A DNA stretch of 27,499 nt, from positions 1 to 27,499 of the IMG/VR virus record IMGVR_UViG_3300009419_000075, one strand, 5' to 3'. A model generated the notes under the pieces. It was given only the letters and a program-made list of their open reading frames with translations. It was not told where the DNA came from and ran no database searches. The DNA comes from a virus. Position numbers and translations under genes: made by a program. Numbering within the stretch: the first letter of the stretch is position 1; each line of letters opens with the position of its first letter. Positions 15,118-23,309 of this stretch are shown one piece after another.

Positions 15118-17202
15118 GTGAAGGACGACAAAGGAAGTGGGTCGTTCGTAAGGTCGCGCCTGAGAATACGCAACAACTTGAACAACCGCTGGCTCAACTT
15201 GGCGGATTGTGATGCGTACGTGCGCGACCCCGACAACCTTGGTTGGCTTCCACTGTTTGCAGGAGAGTTTAGTATTCGTGATCAGACCAACGCGCGTTGG
15301 ATTGACATTGATAACTTGCTCGAACCTGACATTGACGATCCGTGCTCGCGCATGACGATGCCCGGGTCATGCAACGGTGGAGAAGAAGACACGTTCCTCG
15401 GCTCCGGTAACGGTAAAGGCTCGTTCGGTAAAGAGTTCGACACCATTACAGGATACCCCCACGGTTACGACTTGCCTGATGCAGGCGTTTCCGGCTTCGG
15501 ACTTGAGCAATCGCAAGAGAACCCGACAGGTTGGGTAATTCGCCGTCCAGGCGCTGACATGATCGAATCGTATCAGCGCGGCGGTGTTGCAGCGGACAAC
15601 GGTGATGCGACATTCGCAAACCCTGCGCCGTATAACACCAGCGTGTTCGGTACTGGTGCAGCAATCACAGAATTCTTCTACGTGCTCGGCAAATATCCCG
15701 GTTACATCGACGTGACTTGGATTTCGTACGGTGAAGATGGCGCGTCCGTTGACGTCTATTATCTCGGTGAGCGCCGCGCAACTTCGTGCGGTAAGCATAC
15801 GGGCCGTGGCCGCATTCGCTTCTACTACGATCCGGAAGAAGGCGACGGCGAAGAGCGTATCATGATCCGTGTCCGCACAAGCGAGAACTCGATCTGGACG
15901 CTGCAAGTTCGTCAACCGACTGACGCCGTGGTCAGTGAAGTGTTCGACCTCAAACCCGATTACTACAAGACGTATCCGGTTATCCAAATGCCTGACGTGT
16001 TGTCGCCGCCGTATCTTGGAACCCCAGTGTTCCCCGCGCCGTGTCACGCAAGTGTTTACGTGCGCCCTGATCTGCTGAGTAGTCGCGGCCACTTCGAATA
16101 CTATCACCACGTCGGCACGCTCGAAGGCTGGATGTATCTCGACTATAAATCGTGGAACAACGAGGACATTGTTGAGGTGTATCACTACGGTCGCCGTATT
16201 GCGACGACACTGGATCCGCAGACCAAGCGCGGCTTCCTGCACTTCTGGTTCGACCCGCGCGATAACGACTGCCAAGACATTATGGTGCGTATCATCTGCG
16301 CCGACCCGCGCGGTATCGGTGAACGCAATTCCGTTTACTACGCGCTGTGGTGTCCCGATACCAGAGGCGCGCGTGAATTCCGCCACCCATGTGAAGCGTA
16401 TGAAGTGGCGAGTGCCGGACACCCGACAACCGAAGACAACTTCGATCTCGGTGTGCAGAACGACTTGCGCGCAATCTTGGTGCAGGTAGATTCCGGCAAC
16501 CATGAATGCCTGTTCGAACTCGTTGACGAGAATGACGTTGTTATCGACGCCACTCGAATTGGCCCACGGAAGAAAGCAACGCTCGAAGCGTGGAAAGCAC
16601 CGACAACCGAACATCAACCGCGCTGCAAAATCTGCGTGCGTGTTACCAGTGCAATCGGTAGCGACTGGAGTTATCTGGTTTACTGTCCGATTCAGCCGCC
16701 GAAGATTCGCGCGCTCGACCACTGGGTTCCGTATCGTTGCATCCAATACACCGACGCATTGAGTGGGCCGGACACGGGCGACGGTGGCGGTGATACCACG
16801 GTGATGAAACGCACCCTTCGTTTCTGGGGTGAAGTTGACCACCGTTTGGATATTCACTTCCGTGTCGTTAACCAAGTGTCGAAGAAGTACACGGGCAGCG
16901 GTTACGGTCGCGATTTGACTCCGGCAGTCGCAGCCATTGGCGGCTACTTCTTGAAGACGGACGAACAGAACCACGGCGACTTGTGGTCAAACATCAAGTA
17001 CGACTCGTGGCTTGCGAAGATCGGCGAGTTCCCGATTAAGAGCGTCGATGTGAAGTTCACATGGACTGGCTCGGTTCAGAAGGCAAACATCATCCAGATG
17101 CCGAACGCATCGAACGGATGGATTTGCATCATTCGCGTTTACACTCCCGCGCCTGACCACCAGTATCTCGACCTCTCGTTGGAAACATACGCGAACTATT
17201 AA
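15118..17202 (+). CDS. Tail/fibre-associated protein with three repeated beta modules
   Basis: This is a 694-residue protein starting at GTG with AAGGAG 5 bases upstream. The N-terminus contains two short related motifs, NNRWLNLADCDAYVRD (about 23-38) and FSIRDQTNARWIDIDN (about 51-66). Residues of roughly 185-267, 326-413 and 443-525 look like three copies of a beta-sandwich: each has a G-R-R-A-T or I-D-A-T-R turn, an aromatic strand before an acidic turn (RFYYDPEEGDGE; HFWFDPRDNDCQ), and a final V-R-strand ending in W/Y and C-P (ALWCPD, LVYCPI). The last 130 residues form a different domain. I do not recognise the family. Position among fibre genes suggests a structural or adhesin role, and secreted-style Cys pairs may stabilise the modules. 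Confidence 0.75.
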   Translation: MKDDKGSGSFVRSRLRIRNNLNNRWLNLADCDAYVRDPDNLGWLPLFAGEFSIRDQTNARWIDIDNLLEPDIDDPCSRMTMPGSCNGGEEDTFLGSGNGKGSFGKEFDTITGYPHGYDLPDAGVSGFGLEQSQENPTGWVIRRPGADMIESYQRGGVAADNGDATFANPAPYNTSVFGTGAAITEFFYVLGKYPGYIDVTWISYGEDGASVDVYYLGERRATSCGKHTGRGRIRFYYDPEEGDGEERIMIRVRTSENSIWTLQVRQPTDAVVSEVFDLKPDYYKTYPVIQMPDVLSPPYLGTPVFPAPCHASVYVRPDLLSSRGHFEYYHHVGTLEGWMYLDYKSWNNEDIVEVYHYGRRIATTLDPQTKRGFLHFWFDPRDNDCQDIMVRIICADPRGIGERNSVYYALWCPDTRGAREFRHPCEAYEVASAGHPTTEDNFDLGVQNDLRAILVQVDSGNHECLFELVDENDVVIDATRIGPRKKATLEAWKAPTTEHQPRCKICVRVTSAIGSDWSYLVYCPIQPPKIRALDHWVPYRCIQYTDALSGPDTGDGGGDTTVMKRTLRFWGEVDHRLDIHFRVVNQVSKKYTGSGYGRDLTPAVAAIGGYFLKTDEQNHGDLWSNIKYDSWLAKIGEFPIKSVDVKFTWTGSVQKANIIQMPNASNGWICIIRVYTPAPDHQYLDLSLETYANY

Positions 17203-17211
17203 GGAGCAGCA

Positions 17212-20200
17212 ATGAAGAAGACGGTGAATCTCTACCTACGAGGAATCACCAGCGCAGTAGTGGGGCGGCCATCGCCCCCTAGTGAAAACGATAGTGACTG
17301 GGTGAATAACAACGTGCAGCTCAACAAGTACGATCTCACCAGCTTCACAATCGGCGGACACGCTCGCGCATGGATTTGTGGCTTCGGTGCCATCTACTCT
17401 AACGGCGCTTGGGATGACGTTGGCTCACTGACGTCGGTCTCTGGTTACGGTTGGATGGGTGACTGGTCGAACAAACAGTTCCTCAAGTTGGTCGGTGCGG
17501 TACGTCAGCTCAACGTCATGCTCTCTTGGTTGCTCGAACGTAAGCACGGCAATGAATGGTGCATCGTCAGTGACGGCCACCACTCTATGACAGACCGCAG
17601 CAACCTCGGACACTGGGGCCAGCTCGTTCACTACATCGAGAAGCGCAATCCCGGAACGCAGAAGTACACCATGCAACAGCTCATGGCTGGTGCCAATGGC
17701 TTCTCGTACGACCCGAAATTCTTCCGGCAGTACGGCGGCGTTATTCTGTTGCTGTCTTCGCCTTCGCGCTCCATGCCGCAGGATTTCGCTAACGTGATCG
17801 CCGCAGCGTTGAAGGAAGGGCAATCGCTGATCGTGTTGCAGTGGGATGCGGGTGCCGGACACCTGAACTTCGAGAACATCTTCTATCCGAACTTCGGTAT
17901 CAACATCAACGGCGCAAGTCGCATCGTGGCAACCGCGCAGGCGTGTGCTGCGTACCGCGCGTTCTACGGCAACCACGTTATCTGGAGTGCTGCGGGTCTG
18001 CTCAATGACCCACAACAAGATGCGCTGTTGAAACGTATCGGTGAATTGCACTTTGAAAAAGCAACGCGCACCAGTGAGAACTACTGGTTCCAGCGCGTGC
18101 CGAATCAAGCAGACCAGCCGATTCTCAACGGACAGCCGGGAGAGTGGTGGCCGTTCTGGCGGGGCGAAGTTGACCTGCCCGCCGACCAATACAACCACGA
18201 CGACGTTATCGAAGTGAAGTTCAATTGCTGTATGGCGATGGGTGATGTTTACAAGCGCGATGGCATGAACTTCTACTCACAACCCTACAAGCCTGATGAT
18301 GCGGCACCGCACGACTGGCAGACGGGCTTGGATCTGGGCACTCACGTCATTACGTGGAACGAAGATCATCCGGTGGACTGGTCGAAGGTGAAACTGTTCT
18401 CGCGAGTTGTTGGTTTGGGTGCCTACTCGGCTAACGGAAATAATCCGATGCTCGCGGGTTTCAGTTACGTGAACGGCGCGTACTACCGCGACACGCGCGG
18501 TCTAAACGTCTACGTGATCTCGAAAGCTACCATGCAACTTGTGGATCGTCGCATCTTCGACATTCACGGGTCTAGCGGTCAGGGTTCCGTTGACGGCCAG
18601 CAAGCCGCAGGTGAGTGCGCGGCCTACCTCAACCAATGGGGTGGCGACGTCTGGATCATGGTGACGATGTTCGATGAGTGCAGCTACAACCGTTTGGTTG
18701 GAGGTCTACCTGCCGCACTGTATCGCCTCGGCGCAAGTCGCTCGGTGTTCGAATCGCCAAAGTTCGCGTACCGTGCAGCGTACCACTTGCTCGGGTCTCC
18801 CGGTCTGGCCGAAGGTCAGGCGATTAGCGAAATGTATCGCGGTGAGAAATCATCGAGTGCCGATGCGTTCTTCGACGTCTGCTTCGAATATGATTACGAT
18901 GGATGGCCGCAGCAAATTGGTATCCCGTTCCTTGAGCAGCGCAGCACGATTTATTCGCGCGTTGTCGGATTCCAAGTGCGAGGTGCGAGCGGATTCCCTG
19001 GGCACTATCCTCCGGGGCGCAGTGTGAACCGTGGTTACTCTGTTGTGAGCGGCGTACGTTACTTCGATTCGCGCGGCTTCAACGTCTACGTTATCGACAA
19101 GGATACGCACAAGGTAAAAGACCGTCGTGTGTTTGACCTGCACGGTAACGGCGTCGAGGGTGGTAACGGCGTGCAGGCAGCAGTTGACTGCGCGGCATTC
19201 CTTAACAGCTTGCCCGATGATTCGTGCTACGTAATGGTTACGATGTGGGACGAGTGCAGTATCAACCGCCTGCAAGGTGGGCTGCCTCAAGCCATGTACC
19301 GAATCGGTGCGAGTTCCGAAGCGTACGAGTCGAAATACTTCCGTTACCGTTCAGCGTACCACGTCCTTGGCATCCCAGGGATTAAGGAAGGCAACGCGAT
19401 TTCCGAACTCTATCGCGGCTACAAGTCTGGCGACCCCGATGCGTATTTCGAAGTCGGATTCAACTTCAACGAGTTCAACGAGATTTACTGCACAGGAACC
19501 GAGAAGGAGTTTGTGTTTGCGATGACTGGCGGCTTGAACCACATGCAGGCCGGGACATTCGCTTACATGCGCACGCTGCAAGACATTGACGGCGGCATGA
19601 CTGTCGGACGTGACTACAACGTGAAGCTGCGTGATGTGCGCTTCCAAAAGCTGCCGATGTGGGACGAACAGGAATCGATCATCAAGTTCGAAAACCCTTG
19701 CGTCAACATCATGAACTATCCGGCAATCTCCATCAACGACGTGTCGCTGACAGAAGGCAACAGCGGTCAGCAATGGGTGACGTTCACTGTTACCGCGAGC
19801 GAGCCGATCATGGGACGTCCGTTGACTGTGCGTGCCCGCACCAAAGATGGCTCTGCGCGTGCGCTCTCCACCGAGACCAGCGTGAAGAACATCGGTAGCG
19901 ATGAGCGCGGTATTCCGGTGCTGCAATATCTTGACTACGACAACACTCGCGTCGTTCTCGATGGTGGCTTCCCGAAATACTACAACAACGCTTTCGACGT
20001 TGACCGCGATAACAACATCAAGAAGTTCGTGAAGAACAGTTTGGACTGGTTGAACCGTGGACGTAACGCGAAGGTGTTGATCACTGGTGACGTTTATCCG
20101 GGTGCGCCTTCCCCGACGACCAACTATTCCATCAAGGGAAGTGCGCCTTCTGACTTCGGTGTCGCGCTCCCCAACTACATCCGGTCGCTCGGGTATCAAG

Positions 20201-21468
20201 TTGATATTCTCGGCTGGACTGAAATGGACGGTGGTGCTCCATCTGCGTTGGTGTTCGACAAGTATTCCGTGGTGTTGTTATTCAGTTCTGCGTACGCGCG
20301 TCTGGATAGTCCGCCGCTCGGCGTGTCGTTCTGCCGTTCACTGGAAAACTCGGTGCGTCGCGGTACTGGCTTGATGCTGATCACTGACCACTTGGATGAA
20401 GCGAACAACATGGGCTTTGCGTCGAGCGCTAACCAATTGGCGCACCGCTTCTATGCGCACTTCTCCGGAAACTTCGACCGTCAGTACATCGACATTGATC
20501 AGGTTCGTGCAACTCAAGGCGAACATCCTTTGATTCGTGGCATGACTGGCAAGATGAATGCGTTCGGTAGTGAGTCGCGCGTTGACAGTAACGGCACTGT
20601 CGGCGACCCGCAGGACTACGTGCCCGTGGACACGGAGCTGACAATCGACGTCGGTCAAACGCAAACAACCGTGAGCGTGTTAGTGAACGGCGATACGTTG
20701 GTGGAAGGTGAAGAGTATTTCACTATGCTGCTGTATGACTTGTCGCGCGGTGAGTTCACCAAAGACCGTGGCCGTTGCGTTATCTATGATGACGATGGTA
20801 CGCCGTTTGGTTCGCAGGCGAGTTCGGGCGGTCAAGGTGTTGAGTGGCGGCGTCAGCTTTACCGCAACACCACGGGCGTGTTCATCGTCAACTCCGAGCA
20901 CTACACGGTGCCTGACAGATTTGACGTGTTCCATGATACGTGGTGGGTCGGTGGGCAACCGCGCCCGCAACCTGGAGTGAAACCTCCTTACGATTATCCG
21001 GGTGGGCCGATTCACGGTTTCCTTCCGGCGCAAGGTGGTCAGTGGCACTTGTATTTGCCGCACTACGCAGAACTCGATTACACGACGTTCTACGATATGC
21101 GAATGCAAGGTACTGGTTCCGGTACAGCGTGGGACTACAACACTTCGGAAGACACAGTGAAGCCGGTGTGGGGTTCGTACGGCATGAGCGCGCAGCAAGT
21201 TCGCATTCACGACACGCGAACAAGCGGACGCAGCGGCCCGTTCCGAATCAAGTTCACTTATAACGGTGGCGGCCTGTTCATCCTGTCGCGTGTAGGTCAA
21301 GAGTATTTGCGTGCCAGTGGTTCCGGTGTTTACTACATGGATCACGATCCGACGCGAGACTTCATGTATATCGAAGTCAAGGTCGATGATGGCGCGTACT
21401 ACAGCGGACAGCACAGCGGAGGCGGCCAGAACGGCGGCATGGGCACGTATTCTTTGGAGGTAATCTAA
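17212..21468 (+). CDS. Giant mosaic fibre protein: amidotransferase-like domains, tandem GG/ILEI domains, Calx-beta
   Basis: The product is 1418 residues. A first alpha/beta domain (about 49-283; YGGVILLLSSPSRSMPQDFA, then GQSLIVLQWDAG) resembles the class I amidotransferase/ThuA fold without an obvious catalytic triad. Two GG/ILEI (FAM3-like) domains follow, in units of 185 residues starting at Ser397 and Ser582; each has GxNVYVI, DRRxFDxHG, MVTMxDEC, GGLP, RLGAS/RIGAS and a HxLGxPG segment. The GG domain is known from T4 long tail fibre protein gp35 and from animal FAM3 and POMGNT1. A Calx-beta strand set starts at about 836 (ISINDVSLTEGNSG) and finishes at about 1131-1195 (GDTLVEGEEYF, YDDDG), with a second amidotransferase-like domain between. 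A 220-residue beta-rich end completes it. AAGGAG precedes the ATG. This is probably a distal fibre or hinge protein. Confidence 0.8.
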   Translation: MKKTVNLYLRGITSAVVGRPSPPSENDSDWVNNNVQLNKYDLTSFTIGGHARAWICGFGAIYSNGAWDDVGSLTSVSGYGWMGDWSNKQFLKLVGAVRQLNVMLSWLLERKHGNEWCIVSDGHHSMTDRSNLGHWGQLVHYIEKRNPGTQKYTMQQLMAGANGFSYDPKFFRQYGGVILLLSSPSRSMPQDFANVIAAALKEGQSLIVLQWDAGAGHLNFENIFYPNFGININGASRIVATAQACAAYRAFYGNHVIWSAAGLLNDPQQDALLKRIGELHFEKATRTSENYWFQRVPNQADQPILNGQPGEWWPFWRGEVDLPADQYNHDDVIEVKFNCCMAMGDVYKRDGMNFYSQPYKPDDAAPHDWQTGLDLGTHVITWNEDHPVDWSKVKLFSRVVGLGAYSANGNNPMLAGFSYVNGAYYRDTRGLNVYVISKATMQLVDRRIFDIHGSSGQGSVDGQQAAGECAAYLNQWGGDVWIMVTMFDECSYNRLVGGLPAALYRLGASRSVFESPKFAYRAAYHLLGSPGLAEGQAISEMYRGEKSSSADAFFDVCFEYDYDGWPQQIGIPFLEQRSTIYSRVVGFQVRGASGFPGHYPPGRSVNRGYSVVSGVRYFDSRGFNVYVIDKDTHKVKDRRVFDLHGNGVEGGNGVQAAVDCAAFLNSLPDDSCYVMVTMWDECSINRLQGGLPQAMYRIGASSEAYESKYFRYRSAYHVLGIPGIKEGNAISELYRGYKSGDPDAYFEVGFNFNEFNEIYCTGTEKEFVFAMTGGLNHMQAGTFAYMRTLQDIDGGMTVGRDYNVKLRDVRFQKLPMWDEQESIIKFENPCVNIMNYPAISINDVSLTEGNSGQQWVTFTVTASEPIMGRPLTVRARTKDGSARALSTETSVKNIGSDERGIPVLQYLDYDNTRVVLDGGFPKYYNNAFDVDRDNNIKKFVKNSLDWLNRGRNAKVLITGDVYPGAPSPTTNYSIKGSAPSDFGVALPNYIRSLGYQVDILGWTEMDGGAPSALVFDKYSVVLLFSSAYARLDSPPLGVSFCRSLENSVRRGTGLMLITDHLDEANNMGFASSANQLAHRFYAHFSGNFDRQYIDIDQVRATQGEHPLIRGMTGKMNAFGSESRVDSNGTVGDPQDYVPVDTELTIDVGQTQTTVSVLVNGDTLVEGEEYFTMLLYDLSRGEFTKDRGRCVIYDDDGTPFGSQASSGGQGVEWRRQLYRNTTGVFIVNSEHYTVPDRFDVFHDTWWVGGQPRPQPGVKPPYDYPGGPIHGFLPAQGGQWHLYLPHYAELDYTTFYDMRMQGTGSGTAWDYNTSEDTVKPVWGSYGMSAQQVRIHDTRTSGRSGPFRIKFTYNGGGLFILSRVGQEYLRASGSGVYYMDHDPTRDFMYIEVKVDDGAYYSGQHSGGGQNGGMGTYSLEVI
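18400..19482 (+). repeat. Tandem duplication coding for two GG/ILEI domains
   Basis: Two in-frame units of about 185 codons begin at 18400 and 18955, each opening with SRVVG and containing the full GG/ILEI domain. By eye roughly half the residues are identical, whereas the DNA has diverged widely, so the duplication is old and held by selection on protein sequence rather than being a recent copy. Confidence 0.85.
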
Positions 21469-21689
21469 TGCCAAAACACGCAGTTCTTGTGTTCAAAGAT
21501 CCGGCTACAGGCAACTGGCACGATAATTTGAACAATGGCGGCGTGCGTGTGCGTTACAAAGAAGCGGGAGGGACGTATCGTTGGATCACGATGACGGTAG
21601 CGAATACCAGAATCATGAATCCCGATCACGATCCCTCTAAGCACGCACCGGACGACCCCAACTTCCCACGGTGGACTATCCCAATTTGA
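21468..21689 (+). CDS. Small unrecognised protein (73 residues)
   Basis: The ATG overlaps the stop of the giant fibre gene by one base (TAATG) and is preceded by TTGGAGGTAATCTA, so coupled translation is likely. The protein is beta-rich (HAVLVFKDPATGNWHDNLNN, GGVRVRYKEAGGTYRWITMT) and ends with a polar His/Asp/Pro-rich tail (NPDHDPSKHAPDDPNFPR). It has no signal peptide or membrane span. Position suggests a small accessory of the fibre complex, perhaps a cap, connector or chaperone of the preceding protein; nothing in the sequence proves it. Confidence 0.7.
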   Translation: MPKHAVLVFKDPATGNWHDNLNNGGVRVRYKEAGGTYRWITMTVANTRIMNPDHDPSKHAPDDPNFPRWTIPI

Positions 21690-21702
21690 TGAGGTGTGCA
21701 AC

Positions 21703-22524
21703 ATGTTGCAACAGGTAAAACCTGCCATGATTGATGCGCGTGGAGTGGACGATGGTTCCGCTCTACAAGCTGACGGTGAGCAGGCGAAGTTTAAAAAGCC
21801 TGCACCTAACGATGACTCCCCGCCCCGCGAGCAGCTATCGTTTGATGCGACAACGGGCGTGCTAACTATCCGTTACACTGACGGGCAGACAGCCACGGTC
21901 TCGGGATTTCCGACAACTGCGCAAATCTCGAAAGGGAGAAAAGGCGACCCAGGTCGGCGTGGAGAAGATGGGCGACCTGGAAACGACGGACGTAACGGAC
22001 GCGATGGACTTCCCGGCTGTCCGGGACGGAAAGGCGACCGTGGACGTGTTGGCCCCACTGGCCCGACGGGTGCTGTTGGCCCGACTGGTATCACTGGCCC
22101 CACTGGCCCCGTAGGCCCCACTGGCCCAAAGGGCGCGACGGGTGCTGATGCCCCGACGTCCGTCTACAACGTCGTCAACTTCAAGGATCCCGATACAGAG
22201 ATCGCATATCCTGATGCCTTCATTGGCTCGGAGTTCGATCCTGCCACGCGACGCATTCGTAACTTCGGTCGAGTGAAGGCGCGGCAACTTCGGGATACTA
22301 TCAACGTGGTGTTTGAACGTCAGTTCGTGAACCGCTGCGTTTCGCTCCAACTCACATTCGTTGATGCCGACTGCAATCAATCGAAGAAGTATGCGCTCTA
22401 CACGGAAGACGGACAGGCGTTGACGTCTGGCCCTGAAAACTTGATGCTGGGCGGCTTCGTGATCAAAGTCAGTACACCGAATGACCGAGCTTGGGATTTC
22501 TTCTTTGAAGCTATAGGTGACTAA
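21703..22524 (+). CDS. Collagen-like fibre protein with a 120-residue C-terminal head
   Basis: The frame opens at a GTG at 21694, but ATG 21703 is chosen because GAGGTG at 21691-21696 lies 6 bases before it and the product then starts MLQQVKP, like MLQRVGL and MLEKVNI in the paralogues. The 273-residue protein has the common N-terminal module (FDATTGVLTIRYTDGQTATV then SGFPTTAQI), then Gly-X-Y triplets at about 82-150, rich in GRDG and GPTG. A C-terminal head of about 120 residues follows (RDTINVVFERQFVNRCVSLQ to the end), unrelated by eye to the other heads. It lies 7.5 kb from its three paralogues, with two large fibre genes and a small gene between. Confidence 0.87.
   Translation: MLQQVKPAMIDARGVDDGSALQADGEQAKFKKPAPNDDSPPREQLSFDATTGVLTIRYTDGQTATVSGFPTTAQISKGRKGDPGRRGEDGRPGNDGRNGRDGLPGCPGRKGDRGRVGPTGPTGAVGPTGITGPTGPVGPTGPKGATGADAPTSVYNVVNFKDPDTEIAYPDAFIGSEFDPATRRIRNFGRVKARQLRDTINVVFERQFVNRCVSLQLTFVDADCNQSKKYALYTEDGQALTSGPENLMLGGFVIKVSTPNDRAWDFFFEAIGD
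22051..22140 (+). repeat. Gly-Pro-Thr coding repeat in the fourth collagen-like gene
   Basis: In-frame 9-base units close to GGCCCCACT recur with point variants, coding for Gly-Pro-Thr, Gly-Pro-Val and Gly-Ile-Thr triplets. It uses a partly different codon set (CCC-ACT) from the run at 14388, so recent conversion between the two is not obvious. Confidence 0.8.
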
Positions 22525-22526
22525 CA

Positions 22527-23309
22527 ATGAGCGCTCAAGGGTACGCGAACGCTCTCTACAATCTTGCGTTGGAACAGGGGTTGGCTTCCGGCCACCCCTG
22601 CGTCTACCAAGTGCGAGAGGGAACCGACAAATACATTGTGGTATCCAACGAAGAGCCGACTTCTCTTGTGTTGCCATTAAATGTGCTCTGGGTTCATTCT
22701 GACGGCGGCAATATCCTAATTTGGCGTCGGACGTCTAAAACTCCGAGCGCACCTTGGCAGCATAGCTGGGTGCCGGAGACTGACTACAATTCAATTTTCA
22801 ACACCGAGCCTGTGTGGGCTCCCGAAGATGCACCTATCCCTGTGATCATTTCACAGAAGGGCGGCCAGTTGAATGGCCCGCTCTATCCGGTAGTGAATAG
22901 CACGTATGAGGATACGGAATCCGCGCCTCTTGGCTTTATCCGCAACATCATCAACGGAGTTCGTAACTCGCTGATGACGATGTATCAGAACATGAACAAG
23001 CGTGTTCTGTACGATGACGAACGTATTCGTGCGCTGTACTCATCGTTGGATTCCTTGCAAGTGCGCGTGAATGAGATCGACTATTCGAAGTCGCAATCTT
23101 ATCCATATGTTCAAGAGGACGTGTCGGACGTGTGGGTTATTGAACACGGATTCGACAAGAGTACACACTTGTTGCAGGTGTTTGTCACGGACGAAAGCGG
23201 GGAGATCGTATGTCCTGCCAAAACGATGCACAACACCGACGGCACTACGGTGCTGCGCTTCTCGGAGCTTTGCTCTGGGCAAGCAGCAGTTTTTGCACTC
23301 AAGCTGTAA
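22527..23309 (+). CDS. Fibre-like structural protein with C-terminal hairpin domain
   Basis: This is a 260-residue protein with ATG two bases after the collagen-like gene and AGGTGA as ribosome-binding site. The first 120 residues are beta-rich (TDKYIVVSNEEPTSLVLPLN, NILIWRRTSKTPSAPWQHSW). About 120-195 is helical with coiled-coil character (NGVRNSLMTMYQNMNKRVLY, ERIRALYSSLDSLQVRVNEI). The last 60 residues (DVWVIEHGFDKSTHLLQVFV then GTTVLRFSE) follow the HN/HG-x-L strand-hairpin pattern also seen at the end of the 565-residue protein downstream, a fold frequent in phage fibre and baseplate proteins. Its last 100 bases also encode, in another frame, the signal peptide of the next gene. Confidence 0.75.
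   Translation: MSAQGYANALYNLALEQGLASGHPCVYQVREGTDKYIVVSNEEPTSLVLPLNVLWVHSDGGNILIWRRTSKTPSAPWQHSWVPETDYNSIFNTEPVWAPEDAPIPVIISQKGGQLNGPLYPVVNSTYEDTESAPLGFIRNIINGVRNSLMTMYQNMNKRVLYDDERIRALYSSLDSLQVRVNEIDYSKSQSYPYVQEDVSDVWVIEHGFDKSTHLLQVFVTDESGEIVCPAKTMHNTDGTTVLRFSELCSGQAAVFALKL
23199..23204 (+). promoter_or_regulatory. Ribosome-binding site inside the preceding gene that decides an overlapping start
   Basis: GGGGAG ends 5 bases before ATG 23210. The only other nearby in-frame ATG (23324) has no Shine-Dalgarno in front of it. This makes the out-of-frame overlapping start, and therefore the signal peptide, the better-supported reading. Confidence 0.75.
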
